This document shows positions 7,253 to 13,860 of a stretch of DNA of 64,000 bases, piece after piece; the first letter of the stretch is position 1, and each line of letters starts with the position of its first letter. Made by a program: the position numbers and the translations under genes. Under the pieces are notes generated by a model that was not told where the DNA came from, did no database searches, and worked only from the letters and a program-made list of their open reading frames with translations. This DNA is from Pseudomonas fontis (lineage in GTDB: Bacteria; Pseudomonadota; Gammaproteobacteria; Pseudomonadales; Pseudomonadaceae). The stretch covers positions 248,001-312,000 of the forward strand of contig NZ_JAMDGY010000020.1 in assembly GCF_028656955.1 (NCBI RefSeq). The letters run 5' to 3'.

Positions 7253-7984
7253 ATGAAAACTTTCGAAAGAGACAGCTCGCTCGATCTAATTAAGTGGATC
7301 GCACTATTTACGATGATCATCGATCACACCTGGTTCGTGCTACCAAATGAAATCCAGGAAAATCTGTCCTCGATGCGGATTATCGGTCGACTTGCATACC
7401 CCTTATTCTGCCTCGCAATTGCGGCAAATGTTGTCCGGCAGCCAATCAGTTGTCCAGTCGAATTTAAATACCTGAGTGGGATATTACTATTCGCCATCCT
7501 TAGCCAATGGCCGTATTCGAGATATTTCGATAACGGGAATTTAAACATTCTGTTCGTTATAGCACTTGGGCTAGTTATCGCTCAGGCGATGCATCATCGG
7601 ACTCCCGGACTGATCTTATGCGGGATCCTAGCCCTGTTGATCACAATCGCGCTCCGTACGGTACTGAGCTATGGCGTAGCTGGAGTATTGTTACCTACTG
7701 TACTGCTAATCGCGATTCAGGCACGGACGCTAGAGTTTAAAATCGTAATTTGGTCCTTATCTGCTCTCCTCGCCGCTCTCGCAAATGTTGGCAGTTCGAT
7801 TTTGCTGCTGCATGATCTGCCACCAATGGATCATGCGGTCATCACCGCAGCCGCATTGGCTCCAGTGCTCGGACTGACTCTATTGCAGATCCAGGTACGG
7901 CCGTTACGCTCCGTCAAAGGCTGGCTCTACCCGGTTTATCCGATCCACTTGCTACTGCTCAGCTCTCTGTCAGTAGCATTCTGA
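7253..7984 (+). CDS. traX: TraX-family acyltransferase (pilin acetylase type)
   Basis: The 243-residue protein is an integral membrane protein with eight or more helices. It carries the TraX-family opening: SLDLIKWIALFTMIIDHTWF with the conserved D-x-x-K and IDH residues, then RIIGRLAYPLFCLAIAANV. It closes with YPVYPIHLLLLSSL, which has the conserved Y-P-x-H. In F plasmids TraX N-acetylates the TraA pilin. Chromosomal and plasmid homologues are common and their targets mostly unknown. Here it faces away from the type IVB-like genes and sits directly before the second structured RNA copy and the iteron region. Confidence 0.85.
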   Translation: MKTFERDSSLDLIKWIALFTMIIDHTWFVLPNEIQENLSSMRIIGRLAYPLFCLAIAANVVRQPISCPVEFKYLSGILLFAILSQWPYSRYFDNGNLNILFVIALGLVIAQAMHHRTPGLILCGILALLITIALRTVLSYGVAGVLLPTVLLIAIQARTLEFKIVIWSLSALLAALANVGSSILLLHDLPPMDHAVITAAALAPVLGLTLLQIQVRPLRSVKGWLYPVYPIHLLLLSSLSVAF

Positions 7985-7992
7985 TGCGCCCA

Positions 7993-8157
7993 GTTACAGG
8001 GGTCTTTTTTGACCACACCCGGCTGACTAGCAAGGAATTAATGAGCTGCATAGCTTCTTAACGAGTTACTAGTTCGTCGATGACGAGTTGACAGCGACCT
8101 GCCCCATCGCACGCAATTGCGATGGCTGAGGCCCTCCCCCGGTTTAGGAGAGAGGCC
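7993..8157 (+). ncRNA. Candidate structured RNA, copy 2
   Basis: This is the second copy of the element at 1481-1607. TTACAGG (7994-8000) leads into hairpin A (GGTC 8001-8004 with GACC 8011-8014), then CACCCGGCT. A longer middle part contains a stem of AGTTCGTC with GACGAGTT at about 8071-8089, followed by ACAGCGACCTGCCCC. Hairpin C (CCATCGC 8104-8110 with GCGATGG 8119-8125), GGCTGAG and an imperfect GC-rich hairpin D (8130-8157) follow. Against copy 1, stem A changes A-T to G-C and stem C changes two pairs, all with pairing retained. It begins 9 bp past the traX stop, so it could be the processed 3' end of that transcript or an independent RNA. Confidence 0.5.
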
Positions 8158-8290
8158 GTCACACTTTCGAGCTTCTTGGGAACAACCCATTAAGGCTCGC
8201 TACGTCGACTCTTGTTGGCCCTGCCCACGCCGTCGCGCAGCCTTCAAACGAAAACCGATGCTTTAACTCACTTCCTTCCCTTCCGGGGCT

Positions 8291-8315
8291 GCTCAAGCGC
8301 CTAAGGCGCTTGAGC
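8291..8315. repeat. Near-perfect 25-bp palindrome in the origin region
   Basis: GCTCAAGCGCCT and AGGCGCTTGAGC are 12-bp exact arms around a single central base. No T-run follows, so it is less like a terminator than a protein-binding or cruciform-forming site. It lies 27 bp before the solitary iteron, within the presumed plasmid origin. Confidence 0.7.
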
Positions 8316-8341
8316 ATAGAGCGGGTATGCCATCTGGCCCG

Positions 8342-8355
8342 CGCAGATACCCCGA
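8342..8355 (+). repeat. Solitary iteron
   Basis: The 14-bp core CGCAGATACCCCGA is identical to the four clustered iterons but lies 211 bp to their left. Isolated extra iterons are often used for control of initiation (handcuffing) or regulation in iteron plasmids. Confidence 0.7.
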
Positions 8356-8552
8356 CGATAGCCACTCCTGAGGTTCGGTAGCGCATGCCGTCCAGTCAAA
8401 AGGGCATCACCCACGACCATCTTGCATTTCGAATCCCTCTACCTTACTCAGAACGCCCCTAGGGCCAGATGTTAAAATCATATTAAAAGCATGTTAAGCA
8501 GCCCGAGAGTGCCTGGAGGCCGCGCTTCACGAGCTCTCCAGCAATTGACCCG

Positions 8553-8631
8553 CGCAGATACCCCGATAATTGACGCAGATACCCCGAAGTGGCGCGCAGA
8601 TACCCCGAAGCACGCTGCGCAGATACCCCGA
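8553..8631 (+). repeat. oriV: Iteron array of a plasmid-type origin
   Basis: The core CGCAGATACCCCGA occurs four times at 8553-8566, 8574-8587, 8595-8608 and 8618-8631. The spacings are 21, 21 and 23 bp, about two helical turns, so all copies face the same side of the helix. It lies directly beyond the repA stop and is followed by a perfect DnaA box. The AT-rich patch to the left is a candidate unwinding element. This is the layout of a RepA-controlled theta origin. Confidence 0.85.
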
Positions 8632-8635
8632 CGCC

Positions 8636-8644
8636 TGTGGATAA
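8636..8644 (-). promoter_or_regulatory. DnaA box
   Basis: TGTGGATAA, the exact complement of TTATCCACA, stands 4 bp after the last iteron and immediately before the repA stop codon. A perfect consensus box beside iterons is characteristic of host DnaA loading at plasmid origins. Confidence 0.75.
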
Positions 8645-8645
8645 C

Positions 8646-9557
8646 TCATGGCCTCCTGCTTTTGGTGTGAGGAATCCGTGTCCATCGAACGGTGTCCTCT
8701 CCAATTGACCAATCTCTGATAACTCCCTCATCTTCCAGTTCGCCCAGTGCGTTCGGTAATGCTCGGCAGTTGAAGTCCCGTGGACGCCCTCGCGACCCGC
8801 TCCATACTCTGAGCTTGTCACAACCTATTCCATGCCCCCCAACCTGATGACCAGCTATATAGTTTTGAAGATATTTTGCCAAAGGACTTTTTAATCTCAC
8901 CCTAACATCCATATCAATGAATGCAAGAAACTCATTAGCAAATATTGAGACAATCTCAGCGTCCATTTCTATGGAATATTTCCCACTTACCCCCCACCTC
9001 AACTTATCTATTAACCTAAAGCTTTCACCCCCCAGCTGGCCTTGCACAAATATTGTAGCACTTGTAAGTCGTTCCATAGAATCATGGAGCCGTCGATAAC
9101 TTTCTGATGAAAGATCGCTTCCACGGCCAATTGCACGTAAAAATGATGAACGCTCGAAAAAAATCCTTTCACCTGGAAACGCACCTTGGGACAACTGAAT
9201 CGTATGCAAGAAAACATCATTGTCATACATATCTAACTCCTCGCCTGACATTCTTACCAAACAATCAGAGCGCCCCTCAAGAATTTGATTCTTTAACGTT
9301 CTCCGCTCTCCTTTTTTAAGATTTGAAAACAAGCCAGTTCTGGTCCACTGCGTAGGCATCGCTGAAGCCATGACAGGCAGAAAAGGAAATTGATACTGAG
9401 AAGGCGTGACCTCGTTGCTTGGACGTCCAACTTCAGCTTGAATGGCATTTCTATGATTTTCGCGTTCCGCTGCCTCTTGCGAACGTCTTTGCAAAATTGC
9501 ATGAGCTCTTGAAGGAATGCCGCACGCAGCCTCTCGCTCCGGCCAAAGCTCATGCAT
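8646..9557 (-). CDS. repA: Plasmid replication initiator, TrfA-like
   Basis: The 303-aa product resembles TrfA-family replication initiators. It has a charged N-terminus, QYQFPFLPVMASAMPTQWTR, then TGLFSNLKKGERRTLKNQIL. A winged-helix core includes YRRLHDSMERLTSATIFVQG, and a second winged-helix region contains SPLAKYLQNYIAGH and FNCRALPNALGELEDEGVIR. Such proteins bind iterons and recruit DnaA and helicase, which agrees with the array just past its stop. The whole gene appears intact. An intact initiator plus origin inside a chromosome is unusual unless it is silent or regulated. GC content drops in 8830-9330, suggesting foreign origin. The closest incompatibility group is not assigned. Confidence 0.8.
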   Translation of the reverse strand: MHELWPEREAACGIPSRAHAILQRRSQEAAERENHRNAIQAEVGRPSNEVTPSQYQFPFLPVMASAMPTQWTRTGLFSNLKKGERRTLKNQILEGRSDCLVRMSGEELDMYDNDVFLHTIQLSQGAFPGERIFFERSSFLRAIGRGSDLSSESYRRLHDSMERLTSATIFVQGQLGGESFRLIDKLRWGVSGKYSIEMDAEIVSIFANEFLAFIDMDVRVRLKSPLAKYLQNYIAGHQVGGHGIGCDKLRVWSGSRGRPRDFNCRALPNALGELEDEGVIRDWSIGEDTVRWTRIPHTKSRRP

Positions 9558-9732
9558 GCTGACCCACCTGCTCCGCTAGCCTTAAGCGAGAAATGCGCCC
9601 GAATAAATGAAAAATAGCCGTACGGTGATCCGAAGTAGGGAGCCTCAGCACAATCCCCAAAATTTCAACCAACGTTGCTCGGCGGGTGAGGCACGCGAAA
9701 TTAATGCTTGCAAATCTGCAAAACAAACACAT
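9550..9732 (-). CDS. Possible repA leader ORF, 60 aa
   Basis: ATG 9732 follows AGGTGGATAAGAT. The frame ends in TGA (9550-9552) that overlaps the repA start region, giving an arrangement in which translation of a leader could feed repA. The product (MCLFCRFASINFACLTRRAT) shows no family. A near-consensus DnaA box (TTATCCACC, 9737-9745) lies just upstream. It may be a chance frame. Confidence 0.25.
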   Translation of the reverse strand: MCLFCRFASINFACLTRRATLVEILGIVLRLPTSDHRTAIFHLFGRISRLRLAEQVGQHA

Positions 9733-9796
9733 ATCTTATCCACCTATTGCGCTCTGCAGGTTTCCGCCAAGAATTAGCTGCCGAACGTAATTACTT

Positions 9797-9821
9797 AAAA
9801 GCCCGTCACATACGGGCTTTT
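9797..9821 (-). terminator. Terminator after alpA-like gene
   Basis: AAAAGCCCGT, five bases and ACGGGCTTTTTT form a GC stem with T-runs on both strands. It starts directly after the alpA-like stop on the minus strand, and so insulates repA from read-through. Confidence 0.8.
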
Positions 9822-10010
9822 TTATGCCCGTTTCTTTGAGGTATGTCGCTGCTGCGCGTAAAACTCACAAATTTCTGCGAGGTTCCAGCGAATTGCGCGG
9901 CCGAAATGCAACGGCTGTGGAAAGGTGGGATCATTCTTCGATAGCCGATAAAGCGTTGAACGTGAAATCTTAAAGATCTCGCAAACCTGCTCAGTAGTCT
10001 GAATTTGCAT
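9822..10010 (-). CDS. AlpA-family regulator / excisionase
   Basis: This is a 62-aa MerR-like helix-turn-helix protein of the AlpA type: TTEQVCEIFKISRSTLYRLS, then KNDPTFPQPLHFGRAIRWNL with W at the wing, ending AEICEFYAQQR. ATG 10010 is chosen because it gives the family's usual length. An in-frame ATG lies 12 codons upstream. AlpA-like proteins act as excisionases or activate integrase genes in integrative elements, and here one stands between the replicon and the arsenic cluster. No integrase is next to it; the only integrase trace is the deleted one at 844-1111. Confidence 0.8.
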   Translation of the reverse strand: MQIQTTEQVCEIFKISRSTLYRLSKNDPTFPQPLHFGRAIRWNLAEICEFYAQQRHTSKKRA

Positions 10011-10361
10011 CACATATATCTCGTTGTCGAAGCCTGTGACGCTGATCATTCGCGACACGAGCTGACACGTCAATCCGCCTACAACTAGCTCTAAACTGCT
10101 GATTTTAGGATTATTTTACTATGTGAATTGCATTCGCATATCTTTATGCAGATCTACAGAGATCACTTACTTAAAAATCCGAATAAAGAATTTAAAACCT
10201 ATATTGAAATAACTATTTCATCTAAAAAAACATCTTCATTTTGGAGTGAACGAGGAATTAGGTTTGAAAAATGCTTTGGGCAGCGCAAGCACCAATCGGG
10301 CGCGGTTGACGCTGAAAGGCCGGGGCATTTCGTGTCGAGTCACGGCGGACCTTTTCTAATA
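10011..10361. other. AT-rich spacer between replicon and arsenic cluster
   Basis: About 350 bp. The part 10085-10270 is markedly AT-rich; from about 10270 the composition returns to high GC. A 99-codon plus-strand frame (10128-10427) crosses this composition break and does not read as a natural protein. The break itself probably marks the left edge of the arsenic module. Confidence 0.4.
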
Positions 10362-10376
10362 GTTGTTAGTGACAAC
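10362..10376. promoter_or_regulatory. Palindromic operator upstream of the marR-like gene
   Basis: GTTGT (10362-10366), TAGTG, then ACAAC (10372-10376) form a 15-bp inverted repeat about 105 bp before the marR-like start. MarR regulators usually bind such short palindromes near their own promoter. A further GACAAC half-like copy lies at 10460-10465. Confidence 0.45.
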
Positions 10377-10479
10377 AAAGACAGTCAACCCCATGCGCAC
10401 GGTTCAATCTGCTGGTCGGTGTGTTGACGACCACGCTCTTCAACCATAGCGTTACGAGTGACAACCAGTAGGAAATGAC

Positions 10480-10976
10480 ATGTCGGATAAGCACAGCGAC
10501 GATCTCAGCTGGGATGCTGAAGACCTCCACGAGGCACTGACCCAGCTGGTGCGCGTCTACCAATTCAGGGATCGCGACCGCATTTGCAGCTACGACGTAT
10601 CGGTCACTCAGTGCTACGCGGTTGAAGCTTGGTGAAGGAGGGACCACTGCGTCTCCAGGCCCTGGCCGAGCAGATGTTCCTGGACAAGAGCACAGCCAGT
10701 CGTGTCGTCGCTACTCTGGAGCGAAAGGGGTATGTCTCCCGGGTAGAGGATCCAGAAGCTCGCCGGGCCGTCCAGGTGCAGGCTACCGAAGCCGGCGTCG
10801 ACCTGTACGAGCGCATTCGTGCCTGCCTGATCGCCGAAGAGAAGGCGATGATCAGCTGCCTGCCGCCGGAAGTACGCCAAGGGGCCCTGACGTTGCTACG
10901 CCAATTGACTCGTGCTGCCCAAGTACGTTGTGGCTTGGCGACCGAGTGCTGCCCAGCCCAGCCGCAAGAAAAGTGA
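10480..10976 (+). pseudogene. MarR-family regulator with one-base frameshift
   Basis: Translation from ATG 10480 gives a normal MarR N-terminus (MSDKHSDDLSWDAEDLHEAL, then VRVYQFRDRDRICSYDVSVT and QCYAVEA) and then a stop at about 10634. The family continues at once in the next frame as LVKEGPLRLQALAEQMFLDK, then STASRVVATLERKGYVSRVE with the winged helix, to a stop at 10976. The two frames differ by one missing base around GAAGCTTGGTG (10624-10634). Unless this is a sequencing error, the regulator is inactivated. It lies 43 bp before arsN1, in the usual marR-arsN1 arrangement, so arsN1 may have lost its control. Confidence 0.75.
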
Positions 10977-11019
10977 AAACCCTTTAACCACATTGTTCCA
11001 CCTCCCCAAAGGAAGCCAG

Positions 11020-11544
11020 ATGCACATTCGCCTCGCTCAACTCGGTGATGTCCAGGGCATTGCCGAGATCTTCAACCAGGGGATCGAAGACCGCAGCTCT
11101 ACGTTCGAGACCCAGCCGCGCACCGCCACGGATGTACAGCCCTGGGTTGCCGATATGTCCCGCTATCCGGTACTGGTCGTCGAGGTCGACGGCGCGGTAG
11201 TGGCGTGGGCAAACCTGAGCAGCTACCGCGCGCGTTCGTGCTACGCCGGCATCGCCGACTTCTCGATCTATCTGCACCGTGACGTCCGCGGACGTGGCAT
11301 TGGCAAGGCGCTGCTCAAGGCATTGCTCAGCGAGGCTGAGGCACGTGGTTTCTGGAAAGTCCTCTCCCGCATTTTCACGTTCAACGAGGCAAGCCTCGCA
11401 CTCTGCCAGTCCTGCGGCTTCAGGACGGTTGGCGTCTATGAGAAGCACGCTTGCCTTGAAGGCCGATGGCTGGATTGCGCGATCGTTGAGCGGGTGTTTC
11501 CGTCGAACCAACCCGTTCCAGATGACGAAGCAGCTGCGGCATGA
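11020..11544 (+). CDS. arsN1: ArsN1-type N-acetyltransferase
   Basis: This 174-aa GNAT protein resembles the phosphinothricin/arsinothricin acetyltransferases found in arsenic clusters. Its start is IRLAQLGDVQGIAEIFNQGI, then EDRSSTFETQP. The acetyl-CoA site is HRDVRGRGIGKALLKALLSE, and the C-terminus is NEASLALCQSCGFRTVGVYE, then KHACLEGRWLDC. ArsN1 acetylates the amino group of arsinothricin, a natural arsenic antibiotic. ATG 11020 has AAAGGAAG before it and gives the family length. Its 3' 125 bp overlap convergently with the tail of arsO on the other strand. Phosphinothricin as substrate is an alternative. Confidence 0.8.
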   Translation: MHIRLAQLGDVQGIAEIFNQGIEDRSSTFETQPRTATDVQPWVADMSRYPVLVVEVDGAVVAWANLSSYRARSCYAGIADFSIYLHRDVRGRGIGKALLKALLSEAEARGFWKVLSRIFTFNEASLALCQSCGFRTVGVYEKHACLEGRWLDCAIVERVFPSNQPVPDDEAAAA

Positions 11545-12562
11545 GATAACCCGCGTCAGCCCCTACACCCCTGAGGGTTGCTGAGGCGAAGTTCCTTTGT
11601 TTGGGCAGCCCGACGAAGTACAGGCCTGGCACCTGATCTGCCTCTCCGTTTCGCTGCCGGACACGCCCTTGCCGGTCGGCGACTGGGAGCTGTGCGAGAA
11701 ACTCCAGGCTCGGCCGGAAACCAGTGGCGAAGATCAACGCGTCGGCCTGGTGGGTGGTTCCATCCGGCCAGACAACGCCCTCGGGCAACACCTGCTGGAA
11801 CATCGCTCTACGCTGGAGTCGTCCGGTACCCAGAGCCTTCCGGTATTTGCCGGTATCCAGCACAGGCGTGCTCTGGTCACTCAGCCACCGTGTGTACTCC
11901 AACCGGGTGAGTCTCAACCAGGTGTGAAAATCGAGCCCCAGGATCCGCTGGGGGAAGAAGCGGATCTTCTCGCGGGTCGCCAGCACCACCTGCGCAACGC
12001 TGGCAAGCTCATAGGCAATTTGAACAGCCGAGTTCGCCGCGCCGACCACGACGACGCGCTGGCCGGCAAAGACCTCAGGCGTCCGATACGCGGAGCTGTG
12101 CAGACAGGTACCTGAAAAGCTTTCCAGGCCAGGAATGTCAGGCGTGTACGGAAAGCTGAAGCCCCCCGATGCCACGACCACCGCACGCGCCGTGAAGGTC
12201 AATCCGTTGGCCGCGCGAACCTCGAATGTCTTTTCCTTCTGCACGACTTCCACCACTCGGGCGCCGCCCTCAAAAGGCAGCTGAAACTCGGCGGCGTATG
12301 CCTCCAGGTACTGCACCACTTCGTCTCGCAGTGGGTAGCCCTGGGGATTGCCGGGAAACACCATCCCCGGTAGCGCTGAATACTCTGCCGGGGAGAACAG
12401 TTGCAGGCTGTCGTAGTAGTTGCGCCAGTTCCCACCAGGGTGTGTCTGCTCATCCAGGATCAGAAAGTCCAAGCCGTGTTGCTGCAAATGCCAGCCAAGC
12501 GCCAAACCCGCCTGCCCACCACCGATGACGACCACATCCACCGTACGAGTCGATTTATTCAT
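11420..12562 (-). CDS. arsO: ArsO-like flavin monooxygenase
   Basis: This 380-residue NAD(P)/FAD oxidoreductase has the FAD motif VVVIGGGQAGLALGWHLQQH, then DEQTHPGGNWRNYYDSLQLF. A second dinucleotide motif is VVVVGAANSAVQIAYELASV, and LIFATGFRPS is the ATG(F) motif of the family. The family is found in ars operons and called ArsO; its reaction is not firmly established. It lies 44 bp after arsR2 and is probably cotranscribed. ATG 12562 is the first sensible start. An ArsR-type palindrome covers it. The C-terminal 40 residues (from about STETPAQRSRNP) are basic and continue over the arsN1 3' end, so they may be an abnormal read-through extension. Confidence 0.8.
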   Translation of the reverse strand: MNKSTRTVDVVVIGGGQAGLALGWHLQQHGLDFLILDEQTHPGGNWRNYYDSLQLFSPAEYSALPGMVFPGNPQGYPLRDEVVQYLEAYAAEFQLPFEGGARVVEVVQKEKTFEVRAANGLTFTARAVVVASGGFSFPYTPDIPGLESFSGTCLHSSAYRTPEVFAGQRVVVVGAANSAVQIAYELASVAQVVLATREKIRFFPQRILGLDFHTWLRLTRLEYTRWLSDQSTPVLDTGKYRKALGTGRLQRRAMFQQVLPEGVVWPDGTTHQADALIFATGFRPSLEFLAQLPVADRQGRVRQRNGEADQVPGLYFVGLPKQRNFASATLRGVGADAGYLMPQLLRHLERVGSTETPAQRSRNPAIGLQGKRASHRRQPS

Positions 12563-12584
12563 ATGTGCGCACTCATGCATATAT
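12561..12584. promoter_or_regulatory. ArsR2-type operator at the arsO start
   Basis: The 24 bp reads ATATGTGCGC, AC, T, CATGCATATAT, an imperfect palindrome. It matches 12955-12978 in ATATGTGCGC and CATGCA(C/T)AT with the same spacing. It overlaps the arsO start codon in the arsR2-arsO gap, so bound repressor could block a second promoter for arsO. Confidence 0.55.
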
Positions 12585-12606
12585 TTGAGCAAATAAAGGG
12601 CTAGAG

Positions 12607-12945
12607 CTACGGGCAGCACAGCGAAACCAGACCCTTGGTTCGCTGGAGCAAGCCCTCAAGGCGCTCGACGATCGCCCCACCATTCACTTCGTAGAACATT
12701 TGCCTGCCCACCTTGGTGGCCTTCACGATCTGGGCATCGTGCAGCACCTGTAGGTGCCTGGAGATCACCGAGCGCTCCTGCGGCAGCTCTTTGGCGATTT
12801 CACCGACATCCGCCCGGCCCAGCAGGAGCACGCGCTTGAACACCGCGACCCTGGAGGGCTCGCAGAGCGCTTTGAAGAAGGCTTCGTCCAGCGACTCGAT
12901 GGCAGCGTCGATTGCTTGGGTGCGGAGGTTCTGGTTGGTCGTCAT
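12607..12945 (-). CDS. arsR: ArsR-family repressor (second)
   Basis: A 112-residue winged-helix repressor: DEAFFKALCEPSRVAVFKRV, then LLLGRADVGEIAKELPQERS, recognition helix VISRHLQVLHDAQIVKATKV, wing GRQMFYEVNGGAI. It has no ELCVCDL metal box; its cysteines are at the first helix (ALCEPSR) and the extreme C-terminus (LVSLCCP), so it may sense arsenite or another thiol-reactive ligand by a different site. ATG 12945 removes a 62-codon upstream extension that is antisense to arsC1. It faces away from arsC1 and shares its control region. Confidence 0.85.
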   Translation of the reverse strand: MTTNQNLRTQAIDAAIESLDEAFFKALCEPSRVAVFKRVLLLGRADVGEIAKELPQERSVISRHLQVLHDAQIVKATKVGRQMFYEVNGGAIVERLEGLLQRTKGLVSLCCP

Positions 12946-12954
12946 GTCGCCAAT

Positions 12955-12978
12955 ATATGTGCGCGAACATGCACATGT
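12955..12978. promoter_or_regulatory. ArsR2-type operator before arsR2
   Basis: ATGTGC (12957-12962) and GCACAT (12971-12976) are exact inverted arms within a site that shares ATATGTGCGC and CATGCA(C/T)AT with the one at the arsO start. It lies 10 bp upstream of the arsR2 start codon, the expected place for autorepression. Confidence 0.6.
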
Positions 12979-13022
12979 AAAGCCACCTATCACAGAAGGG
13001 GTTGCGATACATTCGGAAAAGC

Positions 13023-13044
13023 GTATATTCGAAAAACCATATAC
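13023..13044. promoter_or_regulatory. ArsR1-type operator before the main ars operon
   Basis: GTATAT (13023-13028) and ATATAC (13039-13044) flank TCGAAAAACC, giving an imperfect dyad 18 bp before arsC1. Its sequence differs from the two ArsR2-type sites, which suggests that the two divergent ars units answer to different ArsR proteins. Confidence 0.55.
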
Positions 13045-13061
13045 AGGCAGAGTACCTCGTG

Positions 13062-13475
13062 ATGACTGGCAAGATCCGCGTCCTGTTTGTTTGCACCGCA
13101 AACGCTGCTCGCTCCCAGCTCGCCGAAGCATTGCTCCGACACACAGACCCTCTGCGCTTTAAAGCATTCAGCGCCGGCACTCAGCCTGGCGAAGTCGATC
13201 CGCGTACCTTCGCGGCGCTTGAGCACCTTGGTATCGATGCCAGCGGCCTGCGCAGCAAGTCCATCGATGAGTTCGCCGACGAATACTTCGACTACGTCAT
13301 CACCCTTTGCGACAAGGCGGCGCTGGAATGCCAGGTACTGCCAGCATTGGGCGAGCGCCTGGCGTGGCACTTCGAAGATCCGGTCACCAGCGAAAAACAC
13401 GATGCCTTCCGCCATACGCTTCACGAGATCCATGAGCGCATCAAGATGTTCGTCCTCGTGAAAACCAAACACTGA
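13062..13475 (+). CDS. arsC: Arsenate reductase, LMW-phosphatase type (first)
   Basis: The 137-aa protein has the low-molecular-weight phosphatase fold used by one class of arsenate reductases. The N-terminal C-x5-R loop is VLFVCTANAARSQLAEALLR. The second cysteine region is LCDKAALECQVLPALG, and the WHFEDP segment carries the catalytic aspartate. It reduces arsenate to arsenite, probably with thioredoxin or glutathione as donor. ATG 13062 directly follows a GTG. The upstream 20 codons overlap the operator and are excluded. It is the first gene of the rightward operon and ends 8 bp before arsR1. Confidence 0.85.
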   Translation: MTGKIRVLFVCTANAARSQLAEALLRHTDPLRFKAFSAGTQPGEVDPRTFAALEHLGIDASGLRSKSIDEFADEYFDYVITLCDKAALECQVLPALGERLAWHFEDPVTSEKHDAFRHTLHEIHERIKMFVLVKTKH

Positions 13476-13483
13476 GAACCGCT

Positions 13484-13840
13484 ATGACTGATCCACTGAC
13501 CCCTACCAAGGTTTTCAAATGCCTCGCCGACGAGAACCGCATTCGGATGATGCTGCTGATCGCCCGCGAGGAAGAGCTCTGCGTCTGTGAGCTGACCTGT
13601 GCGCTGGAGGAAAGCCAGCCCAAGATTTCCCGCCACCTGGCGCAGCTGCGTACGTGTGACCTGCTGGCAGACCGCCGCCAGGGCCAATGGGTTTACTACC
13701 GGCTGCATCCAGAGCTGCCCGCCTGGGTACGCGAGATCCTGAAAACGACGCTGGAAGCCAATAGCGAGTGGCTGAACAGCAGTTCCACTCGACTGGACGC
13801 CATGGGTGACCGCCCACAGCGCATCGCCACCTGCTGCTGA
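13484..13840 (+). CDS. arsR: ArsR arsenite-responsive repressor (main)
   Basis: A 118-aa repressor with the classical arsenite site ELCVCELTCAL in the helix before the recognition helix, then ESQPKISRHLAQLRTCDLLA, then DRRQGQWVYYRLHPELP. Arsenite binding to the paired cysteines releases it from DNA. It also ends in a double cysteine (IATCC). It lies between two arsC genes in one operon and probably binds the dyad at 13023-13044. Confidence 0.9.
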   Translation: MTDPLTPTKVFKCLADENRIRMMLLIAREEELCVCELTCALEESQPKISRHLAQLRTCDLLADRRQGQWVYYRLHPELPAWVREILKTTLEANSEWLNSSSTRLDAMGDRPQRIATCC

Positions 13841-13860
13841 TCACTGCCGAGCAAAAACCG

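Larger units (their letters stand above)
7985..8645. other. Non-coding replication region
   Basis: This 660-bp stretch has no supported gene. It contains, left to right, structured RNA copy 2, a near-perfect 25-bp palindrome, a solitary iteron, an AT-rich patch at about 8468-8500 and four clustered iterons ending at a DnaA box next to the repA stop codon. Short minus-strand frames across it are read-throughs of the iteron units. Confidence 0.7.

Noticed and set aside
8342..8631. Repeats considered as a CRISPR array
   Set aside because: Repeat cores are 14 bp with 7-9 bp between them and lie beside repA and a DnaA box, so they are iterons.
10128..10427. 99-codon plus-strand frame before marR
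   Set aside because: It crosses an abrupt composition change, has no ribosome site, and its second half reads as random translation of GC-rich DNA.
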